A DNA stretch of 64,000 nucleotides, from positions 372,001 through 436,000 of the forward strand of contig NZ_JASCRS010000002.1 of the NCBI RefSeq assembly GCF_030010235.1, read 5' to 3'. Positions within the stretch are counted from its first letter, which is position 1. Each line of letters begins with the position of its first letter. The translations under genes and the position numbers were made by a program. Positions 18,232-27,694 of the stretch are shown here, one piece after another. The notes below the pieces were generated by a model. The model worked only from the letters and a program-made list of their open reading frames with translations, had not been told where the DNA came from and did not search any database. This stretch comes from Leucobacter sp. UT-8R-CII-1-4. Its GTDB lineage: Bacteria > Actinomycetota > Actinomycetes > Actinomycetales > Microbacteriaceae.

Positions 18232-19011
18232 ATGGCACAGAAACTGGCAATCGTGACCGGTGCCGCAGGGGGCCTTGGCCCCGCGATTGCGACACGTATC
18301 GCGGCAGACTTTGACGTAGTTCTGCTGACCGATGTGCACGAGGATCGCCTGCACGAGATCGCATCGAACATTGAGAGCAGCACCAGCGCGAAGGCGTTGG
18401 TCGCGGCTTGCGATGTGTCCGACCCAGAGCAGGTAGCCGATCTTTATCGCACTGCCGCAGACGCCGGCAGCCTTCGCGGGCTTGTGAACGCGGCGGGCAT
18501 CGGCATGTTCACCCCGATGGATGAGATCACTCCCGAACTTTGGGATCGCGTGTTTGCGGTGAACACCCGCGGCGCTTTTCTGATGTCGCAGGAGTTTATG
18601 CGCCTTGCAGAAGCACCGGCGGCGATTGTGCACATCTCATCGATTGGCGCACGGGCAGGCAATGACATGCTCGCGCACTACGGCGCGTCGAAAGCAGCTG
18701 TGATCGAACTCAGTCATGCCATCGCGCGCGGTTGCGCCCGCACCGGAATCCGCTCAAACACGGTGATGCCGGGTTTCATTTATACCGATATGTGGCGTCA
18801 CACCGTGGCATATCTGCAAGAAAACGACGAGGCGCTTGCCGGGCTCACCGCCGACCAAGTGTTTGCCGGAATTGTTGATCAGTCGATCCCAATGGGCCGC
18901 CCGCAGGAGCCCGAGGATATCGCCGAGGCTGTCGCGTTCTTCCTCAGCGATCGAGCGAAGAACATCACCGGTCAGACGCTGGCCGTTGATGGCGGCGCAA
19001 TTCTCACCTGA
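18232..19011 (+). CDS. SDR family NAD(P)-dependent oxidoreductase
   Basis: 259 residues, preceded by AAGGAGGAACAA, a strong ribosome-binding site. It has the cofactor loop TGAAGGLG (residues about 10-17), the NAG-like NAAG motif, the catalytic Ser in HISSIGAR and YxxxK in HYGASKAAV. It is a classical SDR of about 250 residues, oxidising or reducing an alcohol/ketone pair. The flavin monooxygenase starts 63 bases downstream and is probably in the same transcript; a LysR regulator is divergent. Substrate unknown. Confidence 0.93.
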   Translation: MAQKLAIVTGAAGGLGPAIATRIAADFDVVLLTDVHEDRLHEIASNIESSTSAKALVAACDVSDPEQVADLYRTAADAGSLRGLVNAAGIGMFTPMDEITPELWDRVFAVNTRGAFLMSQEFMRLAEAPAAIVHISSIGARAGNDMLAHYGASKAAVIELSHAIARGCARTGIRSNTVMPGFIYTDMWRHTVAYLQENDEALAGLTADQVFAGIVDQSIPMGRPQEPEDIAEAVAFFLSDRAKNITGQTLAVDGGAILT

Positions 19012-19074
19012 TCACAAACTCACCCACACCTGTTCGGCGACCACCCGGCCGCATCACATCGAAAGACTCACACC

Positions 19075-20454
19075 ATGACACTCCCTACCCGCTATCTCGT
19101 CATCGGCGCTGGCCCCTCCGGTCTCATCGCCGCGCGAGCGTTCAAGCGCTACGGCATTGATGTTGACATTGTTGAACGTCACACCGGGGCCGGTGGCCTC
19201 TGGGACATCAATAACCCGGGCACCCCAATGTACGAAACCTGCAGCATGATTTCCTCACGCACCGCAGGCGGTTTTGTCGGCTACCCGATGTCACCGAATC
19301 TGCCGATGTATCCGAGCTGGTCTGATCTGTACCAGTACATCAACGAGTTCGCGCACGCCTACGGGCTCGACGACCTCTGCGAGTTTGGCATCTCGGTCGA
19401 GCAGGCCGCCCCGGTCGATAGCGAGGAGGGCCGTTACTGGCAGGTCACTCTCTCAAATGGTGAGACCCGTGAGTACCGCGGTATCTACTCGGCGATCGGC
19501 ACGCAGTGGCTACCGCAGATGCCAGAGATTGCAGGCCTCGAAAGCTTCACGGGCCGAGCGATTCATGCGAAAGATTACAAGTCGCCAGATGAGTTCCGTG
19601 GCAAGCGGGTGCTTGTCGTCGGTGCCGGCAATAGCGGCGTCGATATCGCCTCAGATGCTGCCTTCCATGCGAGCACGGCCTATCTATCGACGAGGCGACC
19701 CTACTATTTCTTCCCGAAGCAGATCTTTGGCGTGGCGCTGCCAGATTTTCTTGATGGTCGCGCCCAGATTGAGCAGCGTCCCTGGATGGAAGGGCTTGCG
19801 CCCGAGGCATTCATGGACGTGATTCTCTCGACTGTCGGTGATCTTTCGGCGTTTGGCTTGCCAAAACCCGAAGGTCCGATCGGCGAAACGCATCCCGTGG
19901 TCAGCAACACAATTCTGCATGCCCTCTCACACGGTTTGATCACCCGGCACCCGAATATCTCGCGTATTGAGGGTGAGACGGTGCACTTTGACAATGGGGC
20001 TTCGGTTGAGGTCGACACAATTGTGTTCGCGACCGGGTATCAATTGCACTACGACTTTTTGCCCGAGGGCACGGTCGAGTACCGCAGGGGTCACCCGAAA
20101 CTGCATCTTGAGACCTTCTTCCCCGGTCAGCCGGGCCTATACAGCGGTGGCACAATTCATGCCGCAATCGGCGCTGGCTGGACGGTCTACGACTACTTTG
20201 CGAACTTTGCAGCGGCCGACGCGCACGCAACACTCACCGGCGAGAACGCTGAAAACATGCGCCGATTTGTTGAGGAGTACCGGCCCGACATGAAAGCTGG
20301 TTTCCCGTTTGTTGACACCCCTCGCAACGAGAACCAATATGACGCTGGCATGCTGCTCGTGACGATTCCACAGACCGCGCGCGAGGAGTACGGTATCGAA
20401 CTGCCGAGTGGCTTTGACGATGCCGAGTTCTATGCGGCGCTCCCCCGACGCTAG
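19075..20454 (+). CDS. Flavin-containing monooxygenase-like protein
   Basis: 459 residues. An FAD-binding GAGPSG loop lies near the N-terminus, an NADPH-binding GAGNSGVDIA loop near 180, the class B monooxygenase fingerprint FxGxxxHxxxY (FTGRAIHAKDY) near 160, and FATGYQ near 320. Together these define an FMO/Baeyer-Villiger-type enzyme that uses NADPH and oxygen to oxygenate a heteroatom or a ketone. Preceded by the SDR gene, it could oxidise the ketone made by that dehydrogenase. Substrate is not known. Confidence 0.9.
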   Translation: MTLPTRYLVIGAGPSGLIAARAFKRYGIDVDIVERHTGAGGLWDINNPGTPMYETCSMISSRTAGGFVGYPMSPNLPMYPSWSDLYQYINEFAHAYGLDDLCEFGISVEQAAPVDSEEGRYWQVTLSNGETREYRGIYSAIGTQWLPQMPEIAGLESFTGRAIHAKDYKSPDEFRGKRVLVVGAGNSGVDIASDAAFHASTAYLSTRRPYYFFPKQIFGVALPDFLDGRAQIEQRPWMEGLAPEAFMDVILSTVGDLSAFGLPKPEGPIGETHPVVSNTILHALSHGLITRHPNISRIEGETVHFDNGASVEVDTIVFATGYQLHYDFLPEGTVEYRRGHPKLHLETFFPGQPGLYSGGTIHAAIGAGWTVYDYFANFAAADAHATLTGENAENMRRFVEEYRPDMKAGFPFVDTPRNENQYDAGMLLVTIPQTAREEYGIELPSGFDDAEFYAALPRR

Positions 20455-20473
20455 GCGATCCACTGCTCTGAAG

Positions 20474-20541
20474 CGCACCGATCCCGTCGAGAACGATAGA
20501 TAATTACCGGAGGTTTTATCGTTCCCGGCGGGATCGGTGCG
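20474..20541. repeat. Long imperfect inverted repeat after the monooxygenase gene
   Basis: The 25-base arms (20474-20498 and 20517-20541) match at 23 positions, with one of the two exceptions a possible G-U pair. The loop is 18 bases and contains ACCGGAGG. The stem starts 19 bases after the monooxygenase stop. It is not followed by a clean T run (only TTTGT), so it may be a terminator with weak tail or a transcript-stabilising or regulatory structure. Confidence 0.7.
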
Positions 20542-20728
20542 TTTGTGCGCAGTGATGACTTGGGCGCGGTTGGGCGTTGATGGTCGGGCCGCAAGTTGTC
20601 ATCTTTTGGTTATGCGATGGATCGCAAAATGACACTACGATTATTCAGGCACTTGTCTTGCAGTAATGGGTTGAATCTTCACCCCACGAGGCAGGCCGCA
20701 CTTTCCCCCTTACCCAGAGGAGTCCCCC

Positions 20729-21190
20729 GTGAAGACCCGCAAGCTTTCAATCTTCTTCGTCACCGCAATTGCAGCCGTAAGCCTCGCAGCTTGCTCGGCA
20801 GGCCCAAGCGAAGACAAAGCACCAGCTGACGCCAACACCTCAGCGCCAGCAAGCGAAACCACCGTCAAGCAGGCCTGCCTTGACATGACCGGCCCACTGA
20901 ACGAGGCCAGCCAGGGCATGACCGAAGCTGCGTCAGCATCGGCAACCAACCCACAGGCTGCGGTTGACGCCTACACCACCCTCGCCGACTCGTTCGCCTC
21001 GATCTCGGCATCAAGCGGCAACGCTGAGGTAGCCGACGCTGCAGCTGCAGTTGCTGGCGACTTCACCGCTGCACGCGACGCACTTCAGAAGGTAGTCGAT
21101 GGCGACCTGAGCGCTGTCAGCGAGGTCACCGAAGCACTCACCCCACTGCAGGCTTCGTACAACGATCTGATGACTCTCTGCACGCAGTAA
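20729..21190 (+). CDS. Small secreted lipoprotein, unknown function
   Basis: 153 residues from a GTG preceded by AGAGGAG. A lipoprotein signal peptide (MKTRKLSIFFVTAIAAVSLAAC, lipobox LAAC with the Cys at 22) is followed by an Ala/Ser/Thr-rich linker and a helical, Ala-rich domain. Two Cys residues (about 50 and 151) could form a disulphide. No family is recognised. The gene stands alone between the monooxygenase cluster and sucD, ends at a strong terminator, and has a 187-base upstream region beyond the inverted repeat at 20474-20541 in which no clear promoter was seen. Confidence 0.75.
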   Translation: MKTRKLSIFFVTAIAAVSLAACSAGPSEDKAPADANTSAPASETTVKQACLDMTGPLNEASQGMTEAASASATNPQAAVDAYTTLADSFASISASSGNAEVADAAAAVAGDFTAARDALQKVVDGDLSAVSEVTEALTPLQASYNDLMTLCTQ

Positions 21191-21221
21191 TGCGCGACAG
21201 CACAAACTGATTGTGCAACAG

Positions 21222-21256
21222 AAACGGGGTGGGTGCCATTGGCACCCACCCCGTTT
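21222..21256. terminator. Bidirectional rho-independent terminator
   Basis: A 16-base perfect stem (21222-21237 with 21241-21256; GGGGTGGGTGCC core) with a three-base ATT loop, flanked by A and T runs. It lies 32 bases after the lipoprotein stop and 80 bases before the end of sucD, which converges on it, so it can serve both. Confidence 0.92.
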
Positions 21257-21336
21257 TGCGATCCAACGCTAAAACTTCGAGAGCGTTGTACTGCCGCAGT
21301 AACGGCAGTACGGGTTCGCTTGTAAACGCGCTGCGA

Positions 21337-22239
21337 TTACAGCTGTGCGAACACCGTGCGCAGCAGTTCAGCGGTCTCGGTTGGCGTCTTGCCAACCTTC
21401 ACGCCTGCAGCCTCGAGAGCTTCCTTCTTCGCCTGAGCAGTACCAGCCGAGCCCGAGACGATGGCGCCGGCGTGGCCCATGGTCTTGCCCTCTGGTGCGG
21501 TGAAGCCAGCAACGTAGCCGACAACCGGCTTGGTCACGTTTGCCTTGATGAACTCAGCAGCACGCTCCTCAGCGTCACCACCAATCTCACCAATCATGAC
21601 GATTGCCTTGGTTTCAGGATCAGCTTCGAACGCAGCAAGTGCGTCAATGTGAGTGGTGCCAATAACTGGGTCGCCACCAATACCGATTGCGGTCGAGAAA
21701 CCAAGATCGCGCAGCTCAAACATCATCTGGTAGGTCAGGGTGCCCGACTTTGACACGAGACCAATTGGTCCCTTGCCAGTGATGGTCGCAGGGGTGATAC
21801 CTGCGAGCGCCTCACCAGGGGTGATGATGCCTGGGCAGTTCGGCCCGATGATGCGGGTCTTGTTGCCGGTTGCCTTGGCGTGCGCCCAGAGCTCAGCCGA
21901 GTCCTTCACTGGCACGCCCTCGGTGATGATCACGAGCAGGCCGATGCCTGCGTCGATCGCTTCAACCGCTGCGTCCTTGGTGAAAGCAGGTGGCACGAAC
22001 GCAACCGACACGTCAGCGCCAGTAGCAGCCATGGCCTCGCCAACCGATGCGAACACTGGCAGTTCAACGGTCTCGCCAGCGGCGTTCACGTGTGAAACGG
22101 TGGTGCCAGCCTTGCGCGCATTCACGCCGCCAACAACCTGGGTACCAGCCGCAAGCATACGAGCGGTGTGCTTGGTGCCCTCGCCGCCGGTGATGCCCTG
22201 GACGATGACCTTCGAATCCTTATTCAGGAAGATAGACAT
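21337..22239 (-). CDS. sucD: Succinyl-CoA synthetase subunit alpha
   Basis: 300 residues with the CoA-binding N-terminal domain ([17 protein letters not shown]) and the phosphohistidine region [20 protein letters not shown] near 245. With SucC it converts succinyl-CoA and NDP/phosphate to succinate and NTP in the TCA cycle. It follows sucC with a 26-base gap, in one operon. It is convergent with the lipoprotein gene and probably ends at the hairpin at 21222-21256. Length and motifs are normal. Confidence 0.97.
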   Translation of the reverse strand: MSIFLNKDSKVIVQGITGGEGTKHTARMLAAGTQVVGGVNARKAGTTVSHVNAAGETVELPVFASVGEAMAATGADVSVAFVPPAFTKDAAVEAIDAGIGLLVIITEGVPVKDSAELWAHAKATGNKTRIIGPNCPGIITPGEALAGITPATITGKGPIGLVSKSGTLTYQMMFELRDLGFSTAIGIGGDPVIGTTHIDALAAFEADPETKAIVMIGEIGGDAEERAAEFIKANVTKPVVGYVAGFTAPEGKTMGHAGAIVSGSAGTAQAKKEALEAAGVKVGKTPTETAELLRTVFAQL

Positions 22240-22265
22240 TTCTTGTATTCCTTCGAGTTCTTCGC

Positions 22266-23435
22266 TTAGGCAGCTGCGTGTGCGAGTTCGGCAGCCTTGT
22301 CGGCGCCCTCATCCATGGTTGCGGCCTGAATGACCAGCGGGTGTGCCGCCTCGTTCAGGATGCGACGGCCCTCTTCAACGTTGTTGCCGTCAAGGCGCAC
22401 AACGAGAGGCTTGTTTGCTGCGTCACCAAGCTTGGCGAGTGCACCAACAATGCCGTTTGCGACTGCGTCACACGCGGTGATGCCACCGAAGACGTTCACG
22501 AAGACCGACTTGACCTGTGGATCGCCAAGGATCACGTCAAGGCCAGCGGCCATAACCTCAGCCGAAGCACCGCCACCGATGTCGAGGAAGTTTGCTGGCT
22601 TCACGTTGCCGTGGTTCTCGCCGGCGTATGCCACAACGTCGAGCGTCGACATGACGAGACCCGCACCGTTACCGATGACACCAACCTCGCCGTCAAGCTT
22701 TACGTAGTTGAGGTCCTGCGCCTTAGCCTTTGCCTCGAGTGGGTCTTCAGCTGACTTGTCGGCAAGCGCGTCGTGCTCAGGCTGACGGAACTCAGCGTTC
22801 TCATCGAGCGATACCTTGCCGTCGAGAGCAACAATTTCGCCCTCGCCGGTCAGCACGAGTGGGTTTACCTCAACGAGAGTTGCGTCCTCGCCGGTGTACA
22901 CCTCGTAGAGCTTCTGGAAGACAGGAACAACCTTGCCGATGAGCTCTTCTGGGAAGCGGGCCGCGCGAGCGATCTCCTCTGCCTTGGCTGCGTCGATACC
23001 GGTGATGGGATCCACCTCGATACGAGCTAGCGCCTCTGGCTTCTCAACCGCGAGCTGCTCAATTTCCATGCCGCCCTCAACGCTGCACAGCGAGAGGTAC
23101 GAACGGTTTGCACGGTCAAGCAGCACCGAGAAGTAGAACTCCTCTTTGATGTCTGCGCCGGCAGCAACCATTACACGCTTTACAACGTGACCCTTAATAT
23201 CAAGGCCGAGGATCGACTGAGCCGCCTCGAATGCCTCGTCTGGGGTCTTAGCGACCTTCACGCCGCCGGCCTTGCCGCGGCCACCGACCTTTACCTGTGC
23301 CTTGACGACGACAACGCCGCCAATCTTTTCGGCTGCCGCGCGAACCTCTTCAGGAGTGTCCGCGATGATGCCAGCAAGCACCGGCACCCCATAACGCTCA
23401 AAAAGATCTCGTGCCTGGTACTCGTACAGATCCAC
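22266..23435 (-). CDS. sucC: ADP-forming succinyl-CoA synthetase subunit beta
   Basis: 389 residues from the GTG at 23435, which begins [19 protein letters not shown] as the family does, with AAAGGAC about nine bases upstream. A longer in-frame reading to 23747 adds 104 residues without similarity and is rejected. The ATP-grasp domain ([19 protein letters not shown]) and the C-terminal ligase domain (FLDIGGGA) are present. It is the first gene of the sucCD operon. A 14-base perfect palindrome lies 48 bases upstream of the start. Confidence 0.96.
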   Translation of the reverse strand: MDLYEYQARDLFERYGVPVLAGIIADTPEEVRAAAEKIGGVVVVKAQVKVGGRGKAGGVKVAKTPDEAFEAAQSILGLDIKGHVVKRVMVAAGADIKEEFYFSVLLDRANRSYLSLCSVEGGMEIEQLAVEKPEALARIEVDPITGIDAAKAEEIARAARFPEELIGKVVPVFQKLYEVYTGEDATLVEVNPLVLTGEGEIVALDGKVSLDENAEFRQPEHDALADKSAEDPLEAKAKAQDLNYVKLDGEVGVIGNGAGLVMSTLDVVAYAGENHGNVKPANFLDIGGGASAEVMAAGLDVILGDPQVKSVFVNVFGGITACDAVANGIVGALAKLGDAANKPLVVRLDGNNVEEGRRILNEAAHPLVIQAATMDEGADKAAELAHAAA

Positions 23436-23482
23436 GTACTGTCCTTTGCTGTTGGTCAGATTGATCCGAGGCAGTAAAAATG

Positions 23483-23496
23483 TCTCGACGTCGAGA
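23483..23496 (-). promoter_or_regulatory. Perfect 14-base palindrome upstream of sucCD
   Basis: TCTCGACGTCGAGA is its own reverse complement and lies 48 bases upstream of the sucC start; an extra GTCGAC follows at 23501-23506. The location between promoter and start suits a transcription-factor operator. The rest of the 356-base gap (23436-23791) shows no terminator for pcrA and no other clear element. Confidence 0.4.
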
Positions 23497-23791
23497 AAAA
23501 GTCGACCAATTTCTGAGTCTATCACTGCAATTTTACTGATCCGAACCACTGCACAGGGAGCGAAAGCACCCCACCGCACAAGCCAGCGAATCGGGTCTGG
23601 ATGAAAGTGGCTGAGCGACAGAGAATGCCGACAATTCTTCACGTTCTCTACAAGATTTGTTGCCTTCGTCTGAGCATCCTGAGACAGATGGCTCGCACCA
23701 GGAGACAACACTCTTCGCAAACTCGCAGGGAACCTTGAGCGTTGCACAGGCGTGCGCTCACGATTTTGACGGAGCGCACTTCACTGTTGAG

Positions 23792-26449
23792 TTAATCGAC
23801 GTTCGATTCGTCGTCTGCCTCAATCTTCTGAATCGGTGAAAGCTTAATCAGCAGCTTGCGATCACCAACAGAGTCAAACACGGCGTGCGCAATTCGTTTT
23901 GAGCCGGCCCCGGTGACTGCCGTTACGCGGCCTTCGCCATAGTCATCGTGACGAATACGGTCGCCCGGGGCAAGTTCGAGATCGCCATTGTCGCGCACAC
24001 TTGCACCCACCATGTTCGGGAACCCAGTGCCCGAACGCTGCGCTTCTTTCGCGAGGCGCTTGCGCTCGCGCCACTGCTCAAGCGCCGATTGCATACCGCC
24101 GCTGGCTGGTTCGCTGACCGCCGCGCTGCCAGAAGACCGGCCGCCCGCGCCAAAAACAACGTTCGAGTCAACCGTTCGCCTAGAGGCGCCTCCACGAGAA
24201 CCACCGTAGCCGCTGCCACTGTAACCGCCGCCACCGCGTGGCGCGTTCAGCGCTCGCGATTCAGTGCCTCCCCGACCGGTGACCTCGCCAGGCGATTGAC
24301 GCCAATCAACGAGCGCCTCTGGAATCTCCTGCAGGAAGCGTGAGGGCATAGCGACATTGACATCACCGAAGGTGGATCGGGTGCTCGCGAGCGTCAGGTA
24401 CAGGCGTTCGCGGGCGCGAGTAATACCGACGTACATCAAACGTCGTTCTTCGCTAATGCCGCCAACCTCATCGACCGACATTTGGTGTGGGATCAGTCCC
24501 TCCTCAACACCAGTCAAAAATACGGTGTTGAATTCGAGGCCCTTCGCCGTGTGCAACGTCATGAGCGAGACGGTGCCGCTCTGATCGTCAAGATCGTCTG
24601 CGGCTGCAACCAGGCTCACCTCTGTCAAAAACTCGAGCAGGCCGGCCCCAGGATTACGAATGTCGAATTCGCGTGCCACCGAGACGAGCTCTTCAAGGTT
24701 CTCAGCTCGAGCCTCGTCTTGTGGATCGCGCTTTGCACGAAGCTTTTCGATCATCTGAGTTTCATCGAGAATCAGCTTCAATACGTCAGCTACCGGAGCT
24801 GGTTTTTTCTGAGCGTCTTCTTCTCCCGCGCCTTCGGCGATCGGGTCGGCCCCGCCACCGGCAGCCATCGTTGCAGCTCGCATCAGCAGCTCGCCGAGCT
24901 CTCTGACGGTGTCGCGCACCTTTGGCCCGAAGGGAACTTCGTCGGCCCGCACCATTGCGCCGTGGAAAGAAAGCCCATTGCTCTCTTGAAAATGAGCAAG
25001 CTGGGCTTCGGCCATTGGCCCAATGCCTCGCTTTGGCACACCAATCAGGCGTGACCACGCGATGGGGTCGTAAGGGTTTGCGAGGCTTGTGAGATAGGCC
25101 ATCGCATCTTTGATTTCGGCGCGCTCATAAAACTTGGTGCCGCCGAGCACACGATAAGGAATCGCGCCACGGATCAGCAGCTCTTCAAGCGCACGGGTCT
25201 GCGAGTTTGTGCGGTAGAACACCGCGATATCACCGTAGGCTGTTCCACCTTGGTGCAGATCTTCAATCTCTTCGGCAACAAAACGAGCTTCATCGTGCTG
25301 CGAATACCCGGTAAAACCGATGAGTTTCTCGCCGTCGCCTGAGGTCGTGAAAAGGTTCTTTTCTTGACGGTCAAAGTTGTTGCCGATCACCGCGTTTGCC
25401 GCGCTCAGAATGTTTTGAGTCGAGCGATAGTTCTGCTCAAGCTTTACCACCTCAGCACCGTGAAAATCGCGCTCAAATTCGACAATGTTTCGGATGTCTG
25501 CGCCACGGAACGCATAAATTGATTGGTCGCTATCACCGACAACCGTCAGCGATGCACCAGGGATTCGGCCGCTCGCATCAAGCTCGCGCTCACGAATGGG
25601 AGGCACCAAACGCTCGACCTCTTCGGGTTCAACTCCGCGAGTGAGCTCTCGAATCAACGAGTATTGAGCATGGTTTGTGTCTTGGTACTCATCAACCAGA
25701 ATGTGCCTAAAGCGGCGCTGGTAGATCGCAGCCACATCAGGGTGCGACCGGAAAAGGTGCACCGTCTGGCCAATCAGGTCGTCAAAGTCAAAGGCATTTG
25801 CGCGACGAAGCTGCTGCTCGTACTCATGGAAAATCTCGATGAAGATGCGCTCGCGAGGGTCGCTCTCGTTCGCTGTCGCACGGTAGCTCATCGAGTCTTG
25901 CAATTCATTCTTGAGCCGCGAGATCTTTGAGCTGGTGTTTGCCGGGGTGAAACCGTAACTATCAGCCTCGGTGTCTTTAATGATGCGCTTGAGCAGTGCG
26001 CGCGAATCGGCTGAGTCGTAAATGGTGAAACCCGAGACATAGCCAAAACGCTCTGATTCCCGACGCAAAATACGCACGCAAGCCGAGTGAAAGGTAGAGA
26101 TCCACATACCGCTTGCGACATCGCCACCGAGAAGATCTTCGACGCGCTCGCGCATCTCAGCAGCAGCCTTGTTGGTAAAGGTGATCGCAAGGATCTGGCT
26201 CGGCCAGGCCTCTTTGTTTCGAATGAGCTGCGCGATACGGTGTGTGAGCACGCGTGTCTTACCAGAACCAGCACCTGCCACAATGAGCAGCGCATCACCG
26301 CGCGCCTCGACGGCTCGCTTCTGCTGCGGATTCAGACCAGCCACCAGCGGATCTTCTGCGCTGGCACCTTCACCCTGTCGACCGGCAGCAAAGCCACCGG
26401 GCCCGCCAAGCGAGGTCCCGTCAGGAGCAAAAAGTTCGTACTCGTTCAT
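23792..26449 (-). CDS. pcrA: ATP-dependent DNA helicase PcrA/UvrD
   Basis: 885 residues from the ATG at 26449 (MNEYELFAPDG); a longer frame to 26506 is not conserved-looking. It is an SF1A helicase: Walker A GAGSGKTRVLTHRIA, motif II VDEYQDTNH, motif III GDSDQSIYAFRGAD, QNYRS, and motifs V/VI VSLMTLHTAKGLEF and MYVGITRARERLYL. The C-terminus carries a glycine-rich linker and a Tudor-like RNA-polymerase-interacting region (PGDRIRHDDYGEGRV). It acts in nucleotide excision repair and replication-fork processing. It stands upstream of sucCD in many Actinobacteria. Confidence 0.97.
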   Translation of the reverse strand: MNEYELFAPDGTSLGGPGGFAAGRQGEGASAEDPLVAGLNPQQKRAVEARGDALLIVAGAGSGKTRVLTHRIAQLIRNKEAWPSQILAITFTNKAAAEMRERVEDLLGGDVASGMWISTFHSACVRILRRESERFGYVSGFTIYDSADSRALLKRIIKDTEADSYGFTPANTSSKISRLKNELQDSMSYRATANESDPRERIFIEIFHEYEQQLRRANAFDFDDLIGQTVHLFRSHPDVAAIYQRRFRHILVDEYQDTNHAQYSLIRELTRGVEPEEVERLVPPIRERELDASGRIPGASLTVVGDSDQSIYAFRGADIRNIVEFERDFHGAEVVKLEQNYRSTQNILSAANAVIGNNFDRQEKNLFTTSGDGEKLIGFTGYSQHDEARFVAEEIEDLHQGGTAYGDIAVFYRTNSQTRALEELLIRGAIPYRVLGGTKFYERAEIKDAMAYLTSLANPYDPIAWSRLIGVPKRGIGPMAEAQLAHFQESNGLSFHGAMVRADEVPFGPKVRDTVRELGELLMRAATMAAGGGADPIAEGAGEEDAQKKPAPVADVLKLILDETQMIEKLRAKRDPQDEARAENLEELVSVAREFDIRNPGAGLLEFLTEVSLVAAADDLDDQSGTVSLMTLHTAKGLEFNTVFLTGVEEGLIPHQMSVDEVGGISEERRLMYVGITRARERLYLTLASTRSTFGDVNVAMPSRFLQEIPEALVDWRQSPGEVTGRGGTESRALNAPRGGGGYSGSGYGGSRGGASRRTVDSNVVFGAGGRSSGSAAVSEPASGGMQSALEQWRERKRLAKEAQRSGTGFPNMVGASVRDNGDLELAPGDRIRHDDYGEGRVTAVTGAGSKRIAHAVFDSVGDRKLLIKLSPIQKIEADDESNVD

Positions 26450-26598
26450 CGCATCCAAGTCTAGGCGTTTGCACTGACACTGATGCCTGCTGCGTTTGGC
26501 TCGCACTCAGCGCTTACACCCACTTCCAACACCGAGCGCACACACCGAGCCCATCGGCGCCTTTCGATCCTCGTCGTCAAACAAGACAGAATAGGTTC

Positions 26599-27672
26599 AT
26601 GCGTTTGCCAAGCTCAGCCAAGCACGAAGCCCGAACCGAGGCAAAAAACAAAGCCGCCAAGCAGTCCACCCCATCAGGGCCGCGACCCACGGTGCTGATT
26701 TTTGCGACCGGCGGCACAATCGGTATGCGCAGCACTGACAAGGGCCTCGCCCCCGACCCAGATTTTGAACATGCTCTCGAAGAGATGGTGCGAAGCATTT
26801 GCGAACCGCTCGGCATTGAGTACTGGATCAATCACCTGAGCCCTGCCATCGACAGTGCAAATGCTGACGCCGAAACGGGATCGCGTGTTGCTCGCGCCGT
26901 GCGCGCCCGGGTACGCACCAAACGCCCCGACGGCGTGATCATTACGCACGGCACCGACACGCTCGCCTATACCGGCGCGCGCATCGCCTTCGAACTTGAC
27001 GGCCTCGGTGTGCCAGTTGTTCTCACTGGCAGCCAGCTCGCACACGGTGCACCACAGAGTGACGCCCCGGCGAACCTTTCGCTCGCAATTCGCGCTGCCG
27101 TGCGCGCGTCGAACGATGCGCCAGCCTGCATCGCATTTGGCGGCAAGCTGATGCCCGCGATCAGGGCGACAAAGGCGCAAGCAGAGGCGATGCAGGCGTT
27201 CCGCGCCGAACGTGAGCTCGGCAAGAACCGTACCGGGGTGCCATCGCACATCACGAAAGGTGCCGGCCGGCTCACGCCCGCCCGTACCGTGCTCTTTCGT
27301 TTTGTGCCCGGCGTAATCGCAGAGGATCTGCGGGCCGCGGCGAGCACGAACCCAGATGGCATTGTGCTTGAGTGCTACGGCAGCGGCAATGCTCCTATGG
27401 CACGGCATGGCATGGCGCAGGCCCTACGCGATATTTGTGCGCAGATTCCGGTGGTCGCTATTACCCAGTGCGCAACCGGCAGTGTCGAACCCGGACGTTA
27501 TGCGGTCGGCAGTGAACTCGCGGCAACCGGTGTCATTGCCGGTGCCGATATGACGGTTGAAGCGGCGCTCGCGAAACTCGCCTTCGGTATTGATTCGCGA
27601 CTTGAGGGTGCGTCGCTACGCGAATTCATGCTGCATAACATCGTTGGCGAGCTCTCCCCCGAAGCCGCCTAA
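26599..27672 (+). CDS. L-asparaginase family protein
   Basis: 357 residues with a Lys/Ala-rich N-terminal extension of about 30. The first catalytic motif TGGTIG (37-42) and the second HGTDTLAYT (117-125) provide the two conserved threonines; the C-terminal half (VVLTGSQLA, ITQCATGSVEP) fits type I/II bacterial asparaginases. It hydrolyses asparagine (possibly glutamine) to aspartate and ammonia. No signal peptide is seen, so it is cytoplasmic. It is divergent from pcrA and converges on the GDPD gene with a ten-base gap. Confidence 0.93.
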   Translation: MRLPSSAKHEARTEAKNKAAKQSTPSGPRPTVLIFATGGTIGMRSTDKGLAPDPDFEHALEEMVRSICEPLGIEYWINHLSPAIDSANADAETGSRVARAVRARVRTKRPDGVIITHGTDTLAYTGARIAFELDGLGVPVVLTGSQLAHGAPQSDAPANLSLAIRAAVRASNDAPACIAFGGKLMPAIRATKAQAEAMQAFRAERELGKNRTGVPSHITKGAGRLTPARTVLFRFVPGVIAEDLRAAASTNPDGIVLECYGSGNAPMARHGMAQALRDICAQIPVVAITQCATGSVEPGRYAVGSELAATGVIAGADMTVEAALAKLAFGIDSRLEGASLREFMLHNIVGELSPEAA

Positions 27673-27675
27673 CAA

Positions 27676-27694
27676 CTGCCGATTACTTCGGCAG
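27676..27694. terminator. Short hairpin between convergent genes
   Basis: CTGCCGA and TCGGCAG form a 7-base stem with a five-base loop in the ten-base gap and first codons of the GDPD end. There is no T run; it is at most a weak terminator. Confidence 0.3.

Noticed and set aside
22266-23747. sucC starting at 23747
   Set aside because: The extra 104 residues do not resemble SucC; GTG 23435 gives the family N-terminus and has a ribosome-binding site.
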